In this document: positions 39,877 to 52,314 of the stretch, one piece after another | Layout: each line of letters opens with the position of its first letter | Position numbering within the stretch: position 1 is the first letter of the stretch | Assembly (NCBI GenBank): GCA_016858145.1 | Contig: JAEHOE010000048.1 | Span: 1 to 64,000 of the forward strand | DNA: 64,000 nt | Source: Edaphochlamys debaryana | Lineage: Eukaryota; Chlorophyta; Chlorophyceae; Chlamydomonadales | Direction: 5' to 3' | Notes under the pieces: generated by a model | The model's database searches: none | Seen by the model: the letters and a program-made list of their open reading frames with translations, nothing else | What the model was told of the DNA's origin: nothing | Translations under genes and position numbers: made by a program

Positions 39877-40808
39877 ACTTAAGGGGGGATGAGGGGGGCC
39901 TTGGGTCTTGCAGGGTACGTAAGTGGGGTGCAAAACCACTTTGCACCCCACTCAGCTCGATCTGATCGTACCAAGGAGACTGTCCCTTGCAGCGAAGCCA
40001 TAGCCAAGGTATAACACACCCACACAATGGCCAGCTCATACTTCCACGTGCAGTGCGGCCACAAGGGATGCGGTCCAGCACGACGGGGTCGGTGAGGGCG
40101 TTGGTGAAGATGGGCGCAAAGGTGAGCGACGCGGACTCGATCCAGATCAGGCCCTCGACGATGCTGTTGGCTGGCCAGGGGGTGAGACGGGGGGTGGGGT
40201 GCAGGAAGGCGAGTGTGCCCAGGCTGTTCAGCAGGCCCCAGACCCTAGTGAAGGGGCAGAAGATGGGGATGCCGTCATCGAGATCCCCCATGGACAGCTC
40301 CTGGAAGGGCAGCTCCATGCGCAGCTGGGACACATCCTCCTCGTAGCTGATGTGGAAGAAGCAGCAGTCGGGGTCGATTCTGCCGCCACCGTGGACGTCA
40401 CCGATGGTCGTGGTGCCAGCGGGGATCCAGGCCTGAGGAAGCGAGGATTTCACAATGGAGGGCGAAAAGTAAGAGAGAGAGTTAGAGGGGGCGGCCGAAA
40501 GGCATGGCAAGCAGGGGCAGGCGGTAAGGCTTGGGAGGCGAGCAAGCAGAGAAGGGAGAGAGGGCACCAACCTGAGGCGTGTGGACCCCGTCGTTGCCCC
40601 TGGGGACGAAGGCGAACGCATAGGCGTCCTGGATCCTGACCAGCGGGCCGACGGGGCCTGCCTTGCGGAGCCGTGAGCCAAGGGCAGGAGTGCGCTTGGG
40701 CTGGAGGAACTTCATACCCTGGGCGCCGCCAAAGACGGTGCCCGCACGCACAGTCCAGTAGAGGGAAGTGCCGATGGACAGCATGTGCGAGTCGGTCTCG
40801 TGGGCCAT
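39877..40808 (-). CDS. Unknown protein, two exons seen
   Basis: ATG at 40808 opens exon 1 (40808-40572; MAHETDSHMLSIGTSLYW.., AFAFVPRGNDGVHTPQ) with a GTTGGT donor. Exon 2 starts at 40432 after TTCCTCAG and continues in phase (AWIPAGTTTIGDVHGGG, CCFFHISYEEDVSQLRMELP, VEGLIWIESASLTFAPIF). The frame is open to 39877, but the true exon end may be a GTATGAG donor near 40.04 kb. No known domain is recognised. Together with the neighbouring unknown genes it lies between two inverted arms, so these may be cargo or core genes of one large element. Confidence 0.55.
39923..39957. repeat. Palindrome related to the 34.1-34.3 kb tandem repeat
   Basis: GTGGGGTGCAAA and TTTGCACCCCAC form a perfect 12-bp stem around a 5-base spacer. 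The same word is the core of the tandem repeat at 34121-34335 on the other side of the gene cluster. Confidence 0.8.
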
Positions 40809-41389
40809 TGGTCTGAGAGGGGCAGAGGGGCAGGGTAAAAGGGGGCGGAGGGGCGGGCAGGGGGGCTCAGCCGCAGGCTGCAGGGGTGAAAACTAGGAGA
40901 GACTCGGGCTAGCGTGTGCAGGCTACACCGGAGAGCTGGTGAAATGGTAGAGGCACGCACGGCAATAACGGCTGCAGCCAGCCAGCAGAACTGGTCGCGA
41001 CAAGAACGTGTGCCGAGAAGCGCGCGCTTACTTGATTTTGGCGCGACGAGCGCGGAGGCAGCAGGGCGCGAGAGGCCGAAGTAGGGCGCGACGAGCAGAT
41101 AGAGCGATGAAGGGTTGCACTGCGGGCGATAACTAGCCTTGGCGCCGCGAGGCGCGCTCAAGAAGGCGCGCCAAATGGTTCCAGAACCGTACGGTAAGCT
41201 ATGAACGCGTCTGTTGCAGGCGATGCTGAGGTTGAGGCGGAGTGAGTGGTGCGGAAGTAACCAATGGGTTACTAAAGCGGCGAGGTCGCGAGTGGCTTGT
41301 CGGTCCAGTGGGCCTTCGCCTGAGTGACCCGGGTGGAAGTCAGTTAGTGAGATAGGGTCACTTGGGGGCATGAGTGGGGGGGGAACGGG

Positions 41390-42413
41390 GGTAAGTGGGC
41401 CATAAGCGACTTTTTTAGTCCCATAGGGCTGGGCCCGCACTGGGCCTCTGGGCAGGCCAGCTGGTTAGATTCGAACCGGCCAGGGCCAGGGCCAGAGCTG
41501 CTGCCGGTCCTAGGGCGGTCCTAGGCTGTGCACCACTCGGCACCACGCGCCGGAGGGGCAGCCGATGGCGGCGGCCCTTGCCTAGCACCTTCAGTCCCTG
41601 TCAGGCGTTTACGGGTGTGAGGCATAGCATGTGACCTGTCTGTTGGATGACGAGGGTTGAGCGTGTCGGGTGCCAGGTGTGTGCCCGACGTGACGTGTCA
41701 AACCCCTGCCGTACGTTTGGCTCTCCATTTGAGGAGCGAGAGCAGCGTTGTGCGCTGTCTCTCGCCTTGATATTTTGGCAAGGATAGCGCTTATGCTTAG
41801 CCACTGACCACAGTCGGGAGACCCGTCCCCGGGACGTAAAGCAAGACAAATGCTGGCGGCATGTAACGTCACAAGAGCTGAGTTGCTTCCGCTCCTGGCC
41901 TGCTATGCTCCCAGCACTCTATGGCGTTATGCCCACGTAAGGTCAGCTACGTAGCGAACCCGCAGCGCGGAACCCCCAGGCTGGAGCACGCCTCACGCGT
42001 CTGGGGGCTGAGGGCAGAGCCCGCTTCTCTGTGTGTGAGCAGCTGGTGGCCTTGTCCGCGTACAGCGTCCCCGTTTCCCAGGTTCGTCTGCACGCCCATA
42101 GGCGTGTCATCCCGGCAACCCCACAGCTGTTACAGCCTCACAGGGGGCCGCCAGGAAAGCGGGCACGTGTCGCCAGCGCAGCAGGGCTCATGGGCTTAGG
42201 GGACGGACTGGAAACGAAACCCACATAACATACATGCCACGGGACCGCGCCCCGGCATCCTATCTAGGTCGGTACCGTCTACCATGACGTTCCTGTACGA
42301 CGTTGGCGGCCAATAAGCGATTGCCCGCCGCGCATACCTCATCACCCTGCCTCACCCCTGCTCACGCACTCGAGTATCTCAGCTCCTACTCTTACGTCCC
42401 GGCAGCAATGCTC
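41390..42413 (-). repeat. Right arm of the large inverted repeat
   Basis: Read on the minus strand, this repeats the blocks of 33091-33960 in order. Identity is high in blocks (about 88% over the ~60 bp at 42345-42405), with indels between them. The outermost ends do not resolve to a clean terminal repeat or target duplication. Confidence 0.8.
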
Positions 42414-43476
42414 CTCCGCTCAACCCCGACCCCGACAACACGTGCTGATATAGGCCGACACAAGGGAAGGGCCGAGCAACAAAACCTGACTCGCCCGCGC
42501 ACGGCAGATCAGCCGAGCGCTCACCACGTCACCAGGCCGCCGCACACCCATCGCCCCTGACCGGCCCCCTCTCTCCGATACAAGGAGCGCATAACCAGTG
42601 GCACGTACATGAAAGCAGTGACTATCGCATGCGCCAGAGTTCTGTGCGGGCCTCGTGCATGCTCCCCACTCCCTAATCCCGAGGGCAGCTAAGCGCATGG
42701 AGCCACCGACGCTGCTTTCGACAACAACATCTCAAAGATATGCAGACGGCGGGCCGTCTGCGGTCTGTGTCATCGGGCTCTACCGCCAACAGGCAGGATA
42801 CGGCCTACCCTCGTGCTCCACACTCCCGAGTCTCGAGCCAACTCGAGGGCGGTAATGATAATAGAGCCGATTTAGAAGGTCATTAGACAAGTGCTTCTTG
42901 ACATCAAAGGCACAAGGATATGCATGCGGCGTGTCCGCAGTGTGCGCCCTTCGGTCCCCTTCTGCACACCAATGCGTCACACAGGCATGTCGAGAAACCC
43001 ACCCGCAAGGTGGTATCTTCTACCATACATTTGACCCCTCGAGCGGGTTGGCCCCGCCCCATCTCTCGTGTCTAACGCACATGGCCTGCCGCATAGACAG
43101 CTTAACCCGTAGTTGGGCATGCCATGCGGCGGCCCGGCCCCTTCACTCTTCGCGCTCCAACCTTTGGAGCACGTCTACACGAACCCCAAATCCCCAAGAC
43201 ATCTCTCCCGACCCGAGCACAGGCATCATATATATTACCTTGTTGCGGCCACCATGGAGTGCACCTCCCTTGGGGCCGCTACATGAATACCAGAGCGCTT
43301 TCAGCTTGTCCGCCGGCATTTGCCGGCAGAACGGCTAATTGCACTCCCAATCTCAGCGAGGCTAGCCGCGAATGTCCGGCCGGAGCAGGGCGGACGGGCG
43401 CAGGCTTCAACGGGCTTCAGGGCGGGCGGGCGGGCGCAGGACCCAAGGGGCTGCTACCCGCCACCCCGCGCCGGTG
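42414..43476. other. Intergenic, no recognisable gene; one strong hairpin
   Basis: Overlapping short frames without domains. A perfect 9-bp stem GCAGACGGC/GCCGTCTGC with a GG loop lies at 42742-42761. A similar but looser ATATGCATGCGGCGTGTCCGC sequence follows at 42916. Confidence 0.5.
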
Positions 43477-46400
43477 TTAGCTGCAGCAGTAGGTGGCCGC
43501 ACCGCCAACGCCGCACCAATTCCATGTCAATGGGCTGGGGGGCGCCAAGGGAGAGAAGGGGTCACGAGAGCAGACGCTTAGTCCTAAGAGAAGGCCGGAA
43601 ACATTCGGCAAGGGTCCAAGGGAGAGGACCAAGCCTTTGGAACCAAGTCCGCGTCCCAGCATACCCGATAACAACCGTACCGTGTGCCGTACACAAGACC
43701 CCCGCACGCAGATCCCGCACACACGGAATCGTTACACCCAAACAAGCCCAAACTCACCTGAGGCATCGTCTGCAACCCTGCAGGAGGGATGGCAATGCGC
43801 ATGGTTTGTGAAAAGGACACGAGGAAGGCAAGCCACCGCCACACCGCCGCAGTTTTCCCTAGAACCAGGAACCTCCACCCGGCCCCGCCCGATGACTCAC
43901 CAGCGTGTTTCTAGCGGCGAAGTTGTCCATTACGGACTGCAACTTTGGCTGTATGCCGCAGAATGACATGTAGAAAGCGGCGTTGTAACACGACGTCGTG
44001 CTCACCCGCTTGGCGCACATCTGCGAAAAGACGGGCAGAGTGAGCGAGTGAGGCATGTGGGGCAGTATGGACGTAGGCAAGCCATAGAGGGCACTCACCG
44101 CATTGATGCCAAAAGTGGCGCACGTCTGGTTCTTTCCAGCCGTTAGGTTGCAGGGCCTGTGGGATGGGGCCAAACCTCGTCGAGCTTTGGAAGGGTTTGG
44201 CAAGCTGTATAAAAGATCAACGCTGATGCAGCGCGCCCAAACAGGCTTCAAGTCAAGACACGCCCCAACTTAATAATGCGGCTCAAGCCCCTGGTTCGCC
44301 CCTGTAACCACGCTTCCCCGCCCTCCCTGTGTCCATGTCACCCCGCCCCTCGAGGCACCCGCAATCCTCACCTGTCTATGTACGTGAAGGTGGTGGTGCA
44401 CGCCGGGCAGCAGCCCCGGTAGTTGGACACAAGAGAGTACTGCGGTACGGAGAAGCGGGCGGGTGTTTGGGGATGGAAGACATCAGGGTGGGTGGCGAGT
44501 GGAGCCAAGACCGACCACAGGGACGACCGCTACGGCAGCGGTCACGGTTTTGCCGCCTACCAAGAGGGCCCGGCACAAAACCAAAACGCCCTAGTCATAG
44601 GAGGGCAGGCACAAACCCGAATGCCGTATCGTGCTAACGGTGGCCCCGTGCGCGCCGAAACTCTCGCTCCTCATTCTTACCAACACGGGCGTAGCCTCAA
44701 TGCCTGGAGGCAACGGAGTGGGAGCCCAGGTGCGGCGGTCACAGGCGATTTGGCGGGATGTTTGTAAGCCGTACACCACTCTTCACCACGCTTCCTGACC
44801 TACGAGGCTTGCCTGGGCTTCACCCAAGCCTACGGTGAGCGCTCCTGCCAAGGCAGGGCTCAGACCCCGACCACCCCATGGTCGTCCGCTCCTGATGGCT
44901 GCCGGCCGCTTTCCCATGGCACAAGGCGTTGAGAAACGCACCCCAAGAGCCAGGTATCGGACGCAGTGCTCCCTTCCGCTGTGGGCCCCTCGGGACAGAG
45001 ATATCGATGGCCAAGCTATGTGTGTGTCCCCAAGCGAGACCTGAGGCCCTGCCCCTGCGGGTGGCAACGTCTCAAATCCCCTCGCGACTCACGAAATGTG
45101 CAGTTCGTGACGTTATCCCGGAGGGAGCATGGAAAGAGGGGGTCGATTTGGCTGGGTGGCTTGGGGTCAACCCTGGAGGGCCATCACCATAAGGTCGCGA
45201 AGTCAGTCAAGCGAAGCGCAAAGCAATTGCGGGTGAAAACGTGTTGTGAGTGCAGCCGGAGCCTCGTTCCAGTACTCACGTCACGTCATAGAAACCGGCC
45301 TCCGTGTAAGGGGACTTGAAGTAACTGGTGGAGGGGAAGGGGGTGAGGTGAGGGGAGAGCTTCAAGCTATTGAGGGCAGGTGTGTACGCTGATTTTGCCA
45401 ACAGCCTTGAAGGTGGGGACAGTCCTGACACCCCGCCCCGCGTGGGGCCAACTCGATTGATCCCGGCATGCCCCTTCCCCACGGAACCCCCCAAGTACCG
45501 GTACACGACCCGCAGCCTCACACTACGCACCACGCAACCGTCCTGCATCCTCAACCACCCGCTCCCGGTGCCCCCACCAATGCCCCCCTGCCCTGCAACG
45601 ACCCACTCATGGATGGCCTGCGTGCCGGCCCCTTTGTTGACCAGGCAGATGGGCGACGGGGAGCCGTTCCCGGGCATGGTCACGATGGCGCCGGGCAGCC
45701 TCAGGGGGATGGACAGGTAGTTGGGGCCCCACTCCACCCAGGCCGACACGTTGACTCCCCTGATGAACACCGAGGTCCCGCCCGCGGTGGCGCCGCTGAC
45801 AACTGCAGGGGCGCACAAGGAGAGAGAAGAGAAGACAGAGAATGTATAGAGGCTGATGGCGGTGGGGGCGTGCAGAAGGCAGGCACAGCAGTACATGAGG
45901 AGTTACGTGGGGGGCCGAGGGATGCGGGGGGGCAGGTGTGTGTGCACGGGGCAAGGGGGCTCAAGGCTCGGGTGCAGAGCGAGAGCCCTGCAACTGCACT
46001 CACCGCCCTTGTTCCATAGCCGCAGCTCCTGGGGCCACGATGCATGGGAGGAAAGGAAAGGGAGAGGAGAGGTGCTCGTCAGTAGAGGGCCGCCGGCACA
46101 CGACCTCCACCTGCTTGCTGGCATCTCCGGCAATGCATCTTCGTTCCGCGCCGGTAGCCACCAGCTCTCTGCCGATTCGAAGCCTGCCAGTACCGCCGCA
46201 GGCACCGCTCCAGAGCGTGGCTAGGCACAGACCGCTGCGAACCGCTAGGGAATCTGTCGCTGGCACCATTCGCATGTAGGCAACCCGCCCGCCCCGCCCC
46301 GCCCCGCCCGGCCGCCCCGGCCGGCGGTGGACCCCGGTCTGGCCCAGCGGCCAGCGATCGAGACTCACCAGCAGTCCGCCACTGGAGAAGTTCAGGCTGC

Positions 46401-49400
46401 AGTACGTCTCGTTGGGAGTGAAGGGCGTCCGGTCGATCGCTCCGATGGGGGCCTGGATGGCGAAGCAGAGCGTCTGGTTTGCCGAGTAGTTGAACCCAGT
46501 GATATTCTGTGGATGCATGGGTGGGGGCGAAGGGGGGCAGAGTAGGTGTACAAACCAGCAAGGATGTTTCTCCGCTAGAGATAGCTGCCGCGTCGGCTGC
46601 GCTCTGCTGACGAGTCGTGGCTGCGTCGCGCAGGTCTAAGAAGGACGGGCCACTGGACGGAGGTCGGTGCACAGCATACAGACTGCCACGCGGACAGCAC
46701 GGATAAATGCGCAGTGAGACGGTCCATTATCATGGCCTGGGCGCAGCACAGGTTTCGGGATCCGCGCAATCACGGATTCGAGCAGTCACGAGGTGCTGCT
46801 CGACGTCGGAGCACAGGTCAGGCACAGGCGCATCCCGAGGCGAACTGCTCCACGTGCCACTTGATAGCTCTTGCAGTCCTGGCCGCAGTTCAGCGTGGGC
46901 AACAGGGCGGGTCTTACCTTGGGCGGCTCGATGTGGGCCAGGATCGCGTTCGTACTACGGCAGGAGGCGAACTCCGCCGTACAGTTGAGGAAGGGGAAGG
47001 CAGTGCCGTACGGCCTGCGGGGGGCAGCGCGGGAAGGTGCCGAGCAAGAGACGAAAGTACAGTTGGGCAGGTGGCAACAGTCCAACAGCTGTGCACCACA
47101 AAATGGGAGGAGGTTGGCGGCGAGCTGGCGGATAGGGCAACTCAGGGAAGTCGCCATCCCAAACACTTGACAGCTTAAGGCCGGAGGATTTCGCGTCACT
47201 TGGAAGGAGTGCACGTACACGGATACTGTGAAGCTGTGGGCAGTCTATCTACCGTACGTCCTTCAGGCTGCCCCCAGCATAACGCGCGAGGCACGTGCTG
47301 AGGGGCGCCCCACGTTGGGTGGGGGTGCCCATGAGACTTACGGCGAGGGCGGCCTCGGCGGCGGATTGGGAGGTAGGTTCTGCGACAGAGAGCGCAACCA
47401 GCAGGTCGGGCAGGGCTTTTGTGAGGCCCGGGGGCCGGGAATAGATCAGTCGGAGATGAGGCTGTCACGTGGCAGCGCCCGGAGCCTGCCGAAGCCTGCC
47501 GGTGACACTCACTGGGTATGGCGGCTCGGGAGGGGATGGCGGGGGACGAGGGGGCCGGGGCGGGCTTGGCGCGGGCGGGTTCGGCGGTGAGGGGGGCAGG
47601 GGCAGCCTGCAACCGCGCGGGTACGGTTGTGGGCGAGGGCGATGAGACGGCAGAGAGGACGTTGAAGCCTCCCTCACCCTGGCACGGAATGATTTCCCTA
47701 GGTTTACAGGAATAAACAGGAATCATGCTTGAACCTAGCTGGAGTAGTCGCCCCAGAACAAATTCGCATCAAGTGGGTTGAGTTTCCATGCACACGGCTT
47801 AGAGCCAACGCACCGGGGCACTCTGGGCGGCTTGGGCGGCAGGGGCCGTGGGGGTGGTGCAGGGTGAGGCGGCGTTGGCGGTGGGGAAGGCGGCCGTGGC
47901 GGGGGTGGGTGTGGCGAGGGCGGCGAGGGCGGCTTAGGGGGCGAAGGTGGCCGGGGAGAGGGTGGGCGTGGCGAGGGTGGGCGTGGCGAGGGTGGTGAGG
48001 GCGGCCGGGGCGGGGGTGGGCGTGGCGAGGGCGGCGAGGGCGGCCGGGGCGGGGGTGGGCGCGGCGAGGGCGGCGAGGGCGGCCGGGGCGGGGGTGGGCG
48101 TGGCGAGGGCGGCGAGGGCGGCCGGGGCGGGTGTGGGTGTGGCGAGGGCGGCGAGGGCGGCGAGGGCGGCTTAGGGGGAGAAGGTGGCCGGGGAGAGGGT
48201 GGGCGTGGCGAGGGTGGGCGTGGCGAGGGTGGGTGTGGCGAGGGCGGCGAGGGCGGCCGTGGCGGGGGTGGGCGTGGCGAGGGCGGCGAGGGCGGCCGGG
48301 GCGGAGGTGGGCGTGGCGAGGGCGGCGAGGGCGGCTTAGGGGGAGAAGGTGGGCGTGGCGAGGGTGGGCGTGGCGAGGGTGGGCGTGGCGAGGGCGGCGA
48401 GGGCGGCCGTGGCGGGGGTGGGAGTGGCGAGGGCGGCGAGGGCGGCCGGGGCGGGGTTGGGCGCGGCGAGGGCGGCGAGGGCGGTTTGGGAGAAGGAGGC
48501 GGGGGTGAGGGTGGGCGCGGCGAGGGCGGCGAGGGCGGTTTGGGAGAAGGAGGCGGGGGTGAGGGTGGGCGCGGCGAGGGCGGCGAGGGCGGTTCGGGAG
48601 AAGGGGGCGGGGGTGAGGGTGGGCGCGGCGAGGGCGGCGAGGGCGGTTTGGGAGAAGGAGGCGGGGGTGAGGGTGGGCGCGGCGAGGGCGGCGAGGGCGG
48701 TTTGGGAGAAGGAGGCGGGGGTGAGGGGAGGCGCGGCGAGGGCGGTAAGGGCCGGGGTGGAGGTGGGCGTGGCGGGGGCAGGGGAGGTTCTCCGAGGGCT
48801 GCACCACGGCGTGGCAACTCGTTCCAGCCTAAGCCGGGGGCCGTGAGGAGCAGAGGTGGGCAAGTGCGTGTTAGTAGCTCTAAGGACTGGCCGCTAGGCC
48901 GGCTTTGCATTTGACTGTCAGACCCCATCACAGTCGGACCTGAATCTACATGCGTGGGTTTGTTCCGATGTGATCGAACTGCACCACCCGGCTGAGCGTC
49001 TCCGGCAAGGGCTAGGCCCACACTGGGCCCCATACAGGCTGGGCCCCAAGAGCGAAGGCCTAGCCGGCCGTACTGTTGTAGCGGCATTCTACAGACGCAA
49101 GGGCTTGTTTCCGTCGCTATGGTCCCTAGTGCACAAAGCGGCGCGAGGCAGACTGCGGCCTGTCGTCCGGTCCTTGAGGGTCAGCCAAGTGTGCACGTGC
49201 AGCGGGGACATTGAGATTCCGTACCCTGGGCCCTTCCTGCTTGCTAGGGCTGGCAGCGCCTGTTTGGGGGATGTCCGCCCTCTGCACCCTTCCCCTGCAC
49301 TGTGTGGCTTTAATGCCCGCTTCCCCTCTGGACAGACGTCAGCGGGGGTTCGGCAGAGTGAGGGCACTCCACACCCCCACACGGCTCACACACACACACA

Positions 49401-49648
49401 CGCTGCGCCCCTGCTGCCAGGTCAAACCGACAGGCGCTTGACCTCTAGACACGCGATTCTCTAAATGCACATAAGGCCGCCAACGGTGTTCATGGAGTGC
49501 GGTGTGCGGCCAGCAAGGCACCTCGCTCATGCATTCCCCGACTCGGCTATGAAGCCTCTGTCGCCCTCTGCTTCCAATGTAATGGACCGAACTCACTAGC
49601 AGCAATCAGCAGCAGCCATAGTAGCCGCCCTGCGCTCCTACGCGCCAT
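43477..49648 (-). CDS. Pherophorin-like extracellular matrix glycoprotein with long Pro-rich rod
   Basis: Exons resolved in phase: 49648-49597 (signal peptide [17 protein letters not shown]), 48798-47814 (rod of [16 protein letters not shown] repeats), 47606-47513 and 47379-47342 (more Pro-rich sequence), 47014-46918 ([19 protein letters not shown]), 46506-46369 ([18 protein letters not shown]), 46028-46004 (ELRLWNKG, 25 nt), 45802-45603 ([20 protein letters not shown]). An exon follows near 45320-45289. The last ones are 44439-44372 ([10 protein letters not shown]), 44156-44099, 44020-43901, 43777-43758 (20 nt) and 43534-43477 (WNWCG..TYCC, TAA). FPF..CT, LCF.IQ and the hydrophobic strands resemble the pherophorin C-terminal (DUF3707) domain. 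The Cys-rich tail is unlike those I know. Phase between 45603 and 44439 is not fully settled. The secreted, hydroxyproline-glycosylated product should act in the cell wall or matrix. Confidence 0.78.
47814..48798. repeat. Coding minisatellite of the Pro-rich rod
   Basis: On the minus strand, Ser-Pro-rich units such as [17 protein letters not shown] recur throughout a single 985-nt exon. On the plus strand the same DNA gives open but meaningless Gly/Arg frames. Such arrays change length readily. Confidence 0.85.
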
Positions 49649-50811
49649 CGGCGGTGCTGTTCTACGTGCGCCCGCCTCGGTCCTAGCAGCAGCAGCAGCT
49701 AAGTCATCGCTAGTAGAGGGACTGGCCACGGTGTGCGTATTGAAGCCTGGGAGCGGACGAGTAGTGGTGACAGACGGCGGGTGTGAACCGGGAGCGGGTT
49801 CTTGCAATGTTATTTAGTGTTATGCGGGATTTGGCATAGAGCTTAACCTAAGCTGGCGTCTTCAGGCGCATCTCATGCCCAACTCGCTTCATCTCGTTGG
49901 GCCTGCAGTTGCCCACTGCCGCAGCCCGAAGACTTGAATCACCGTCACCACGACTCAGTGAACCCACTCTTGTGCAATCCGTTAAACACCGACCGGGAAA
50001 CCTTCAGGCCCAGGCCGGGTCCGAAATTGTAGAATTGTGCATTCCTTTCGGCGCCCTCAAACCACACAAGATATCGGCCGATGCTCAGGCGACTTGCTTG
50101 ATGGGCATAGCTGCTCTGTCCTAAGTCCCGGCCGCCTGCAGAGGGCTGCAGCTCCACCTCCAGCCTAGCCCAGGCCCAGCCCCGCGCCAAGGCGCGCCAA
50201 GGTCACCACCGTGGCGTAACGGTTGCCAATTGATTGCATAACACGCAGGGTACGAGTCTTCTGCTGAACAGGGCTTACAAGGGTTCAAACTATCTTCCCG
50301 GCCAAGCCCTTCTTCCCTGCCTTTCTGAGGCTGAGCTGCACCGCACCGTCGTACCAAAGCCCCAGTTACCTGCCCGCTGCCATCCCTACCTCCCCGGCCC
50401 GGTCCCAAGGCGCCTGCCGCCATCCCCATCCCCCCACACATGACAGGGCTAACGCCGCCCCTACGGCCCAGTCCAACCACCTTCGCACATCCACCCCCTC
50501 TCCCATTCAATCACCCACAAACCCCAGGCTCTGGCACTGGGGCTTTCCCCCTGCCGAGCCACGCAGGCGCGGCACGCCGCTGGCCCTAGACCAGCCCCCC
50601 CTGCCGCCGCCAGTTCAGGCAGCCGCAGGACGCAGGACTCCCAGCGCGCCGTTGCGGAGGCTCAACCCTGCCCAAGTACGAATGCAGGCGTGGGCGCAGC
50701 CCCCATGGACCTCCTCCGCCGCGCTCCCTAGCGAGCTGCCCCTAACGCCCCGCAGGGTGCTGCCTCCAGGGGCTCCAGCCGCCGCGTTCCACCGGAGCGA
50801 CGCCGGCCGCC
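49649..50811. promoter_or_regulatory. Intergenic between pherophorin-like gene and EMC7; no gene seen
   Basis: This should hold the promoter of the gene starting at 49648 and the 3' end of EMC7 (stop at 50812). No domain-bearing frame is visible. Confidence 0.45.
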
Positions 50812-52314
50812 CTACCTATCCCGCAGGCGGGCCTGCGGCTGCGCCCGCTGCTGTCCGCCGCCCGACGCCTCCGCCCCCGAGCCCTGCACGCGCATGGCCT
50901 CCTGCGGGGGCGGTGGGGGGGGGGGGATGCGAACGGGGTGGGTAGGGCGGCACGAGCGCCATGGTACGCGGCCAGCTGGACCGTCCCGCCTACACTCCGA
51001 CCCACATCGCCCATGCTGCCCCCCTCTCCCTCCCTTCCTGCCCCGCCCCCTGACCTGCATCTCCTTGTAGTCCTCCGGGTCCATCTTCATGCGCGGAAAC
51101 ACGATGATGGCGAAGAGCGAGAACATGATCATGAGGCCGTAGGGCGACTTGACGAAGCCCCAAAGGTCGAAGGGCTTGCGCTTCTCGTAGTAGGCGGCCT
51201 CCATGGCGGGGCGCAGCACCAAGGGCGCCTGCAGCACCTGGGGGGTGGGGAGGGGGAAGGGTGAGAGGGAGGGGAAGGGGGGGGGCAGGGGAGGGAGGGG
51301 GCGCTGTAGTGATGCACTGGGGAGCTGGGTGCTGGCGACGCATGGCGGCAGCAGGGGAGCAGGGGGAGAGGGGCCGAGCTCTAGGTAGAGCTTTTGATGT
51401 GAGGCGGCGGCAGAGGGGGGCTTGGGCTGGTTGCGCAAGGCGCTAAGGCGGGGGAGTGGAGAGGGACTAGCGGGCTGAGCTCGTGCTCTCTGACGCGCGG
51501 ATGGCTCCGTCTTCCCGGAGGCCTTGACCCGCGGACTCCCCGCCTCGCCCCCGTCCCCGGCCTACCATCTGCCTGTTGTGGCTGAGGGAGGCGCGCGTGA
51601 GCGTACCCTTGCGGCTGATCTCCAGACGGAACTTCGTGGGGAGAGGAGGGAGAGGGGAGATCAGGGGGCCAGGCAGGGTGGACGAGGCAATCGAACCGCC
51701 CCACGCATCGTCTCCTCGATTTCCGATCGCCCCTTCTGCTGCCGATAGCCTTGTCCTGATCAGTCCCAGTGCAGCCTCCGGACAGCCTCGTGGCAGAGGC
51801 CTTGAACGGCCTCTCTCTAGCGTCTCCCGCTTCCCCCGCTGACCTCTGGGTAGACGAGCTTCAGGTGGAAGGGCTGCAGCGTGTGGATGCCCGGAGGAAG
51901 GTCACGGAACGCAAACGAGCCGTCGCTGTCCACGTAGGACCGGATCTCCTCGCCCGACTGCGTGCGGAGGATGAGCTCCGTGGTAGCATGGCTGTACGTG
52001 GCTGTGTGGGGCAATGGGGTAACGGGGGGCGTCAGCGCTGCGACACCCCGTCCCCGAAGGGACTGGGCCGGACGCAAGAGCTCCCCCGCGTAGCCTTACG
52101 TGGAATGATCACTCTCCCCGCCACCTCAAACGGCTCATCAGCGCTGGCTAGCCTGCAGGGGCAGACGTGCAGCGAAAGGCAGCGCCAGCTCAATCCAGAC
52201 CCGTAAGAAAGCCGTTCGCCCTTGCGAGTATCGATGTATGGTCTACGAAACACGGGCACTGGATACGCACCCTAAGACAGCAAGCAGCCCCAAGCAAAGA
52301 GCCGCGAGATGCAT
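50812..52314 (-). CDS. EMC7: ER membrane protein complex subunit 7 (EMC7) homologue, complete, six exons
   Basis: Exons 52314-52271, 52152-52100, 52001-51844, 51631-51566, 51237-51055 and 50901-50812 join in phase to 197 codons. ATG at 52314 gives a signal peptide (MHLAALCLGLLAVLG). Next come FEVAGRVIIPP and LILRTQSGEEIRSYVDSDGS..FRDLPPGIHTL, the beta-sandwich (carbohydrate-binding-like) lumenal domain of EMC7. After FRLEISRKG come YYEKRKPFDLWGFVKSPYGL and the transmembrane segment MIMFSLFAIIVFPRM, then KMDPEDYKEMQ and a short polar tail. This is the family's order, and length is close to plant EMC7. The EMC inserts and folds multispanning proteins at the ER. A LINE 3' end lies about 260 bp upstream. 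Confidence 0.92.

Noticed and set aside
40932..40958. GCTGGTGAAATGGTAGAGGCACGC, resembling the D-arm of a tRNA-Leu
   Set aside because: No matching acceptor stem, anticodon arm or T arm follows at the right distance.
47735..48914. Long plus-strand Gly/Arg-rich frames opposite the Pro-rich rod
   Set aside because: They are shadows of the minus-strand repeat; the minus frame joins in phase to flanking exons.
49387..49402. Short CA repeat on plus strand
   Set aside because: Too short and ordinary to be informative.
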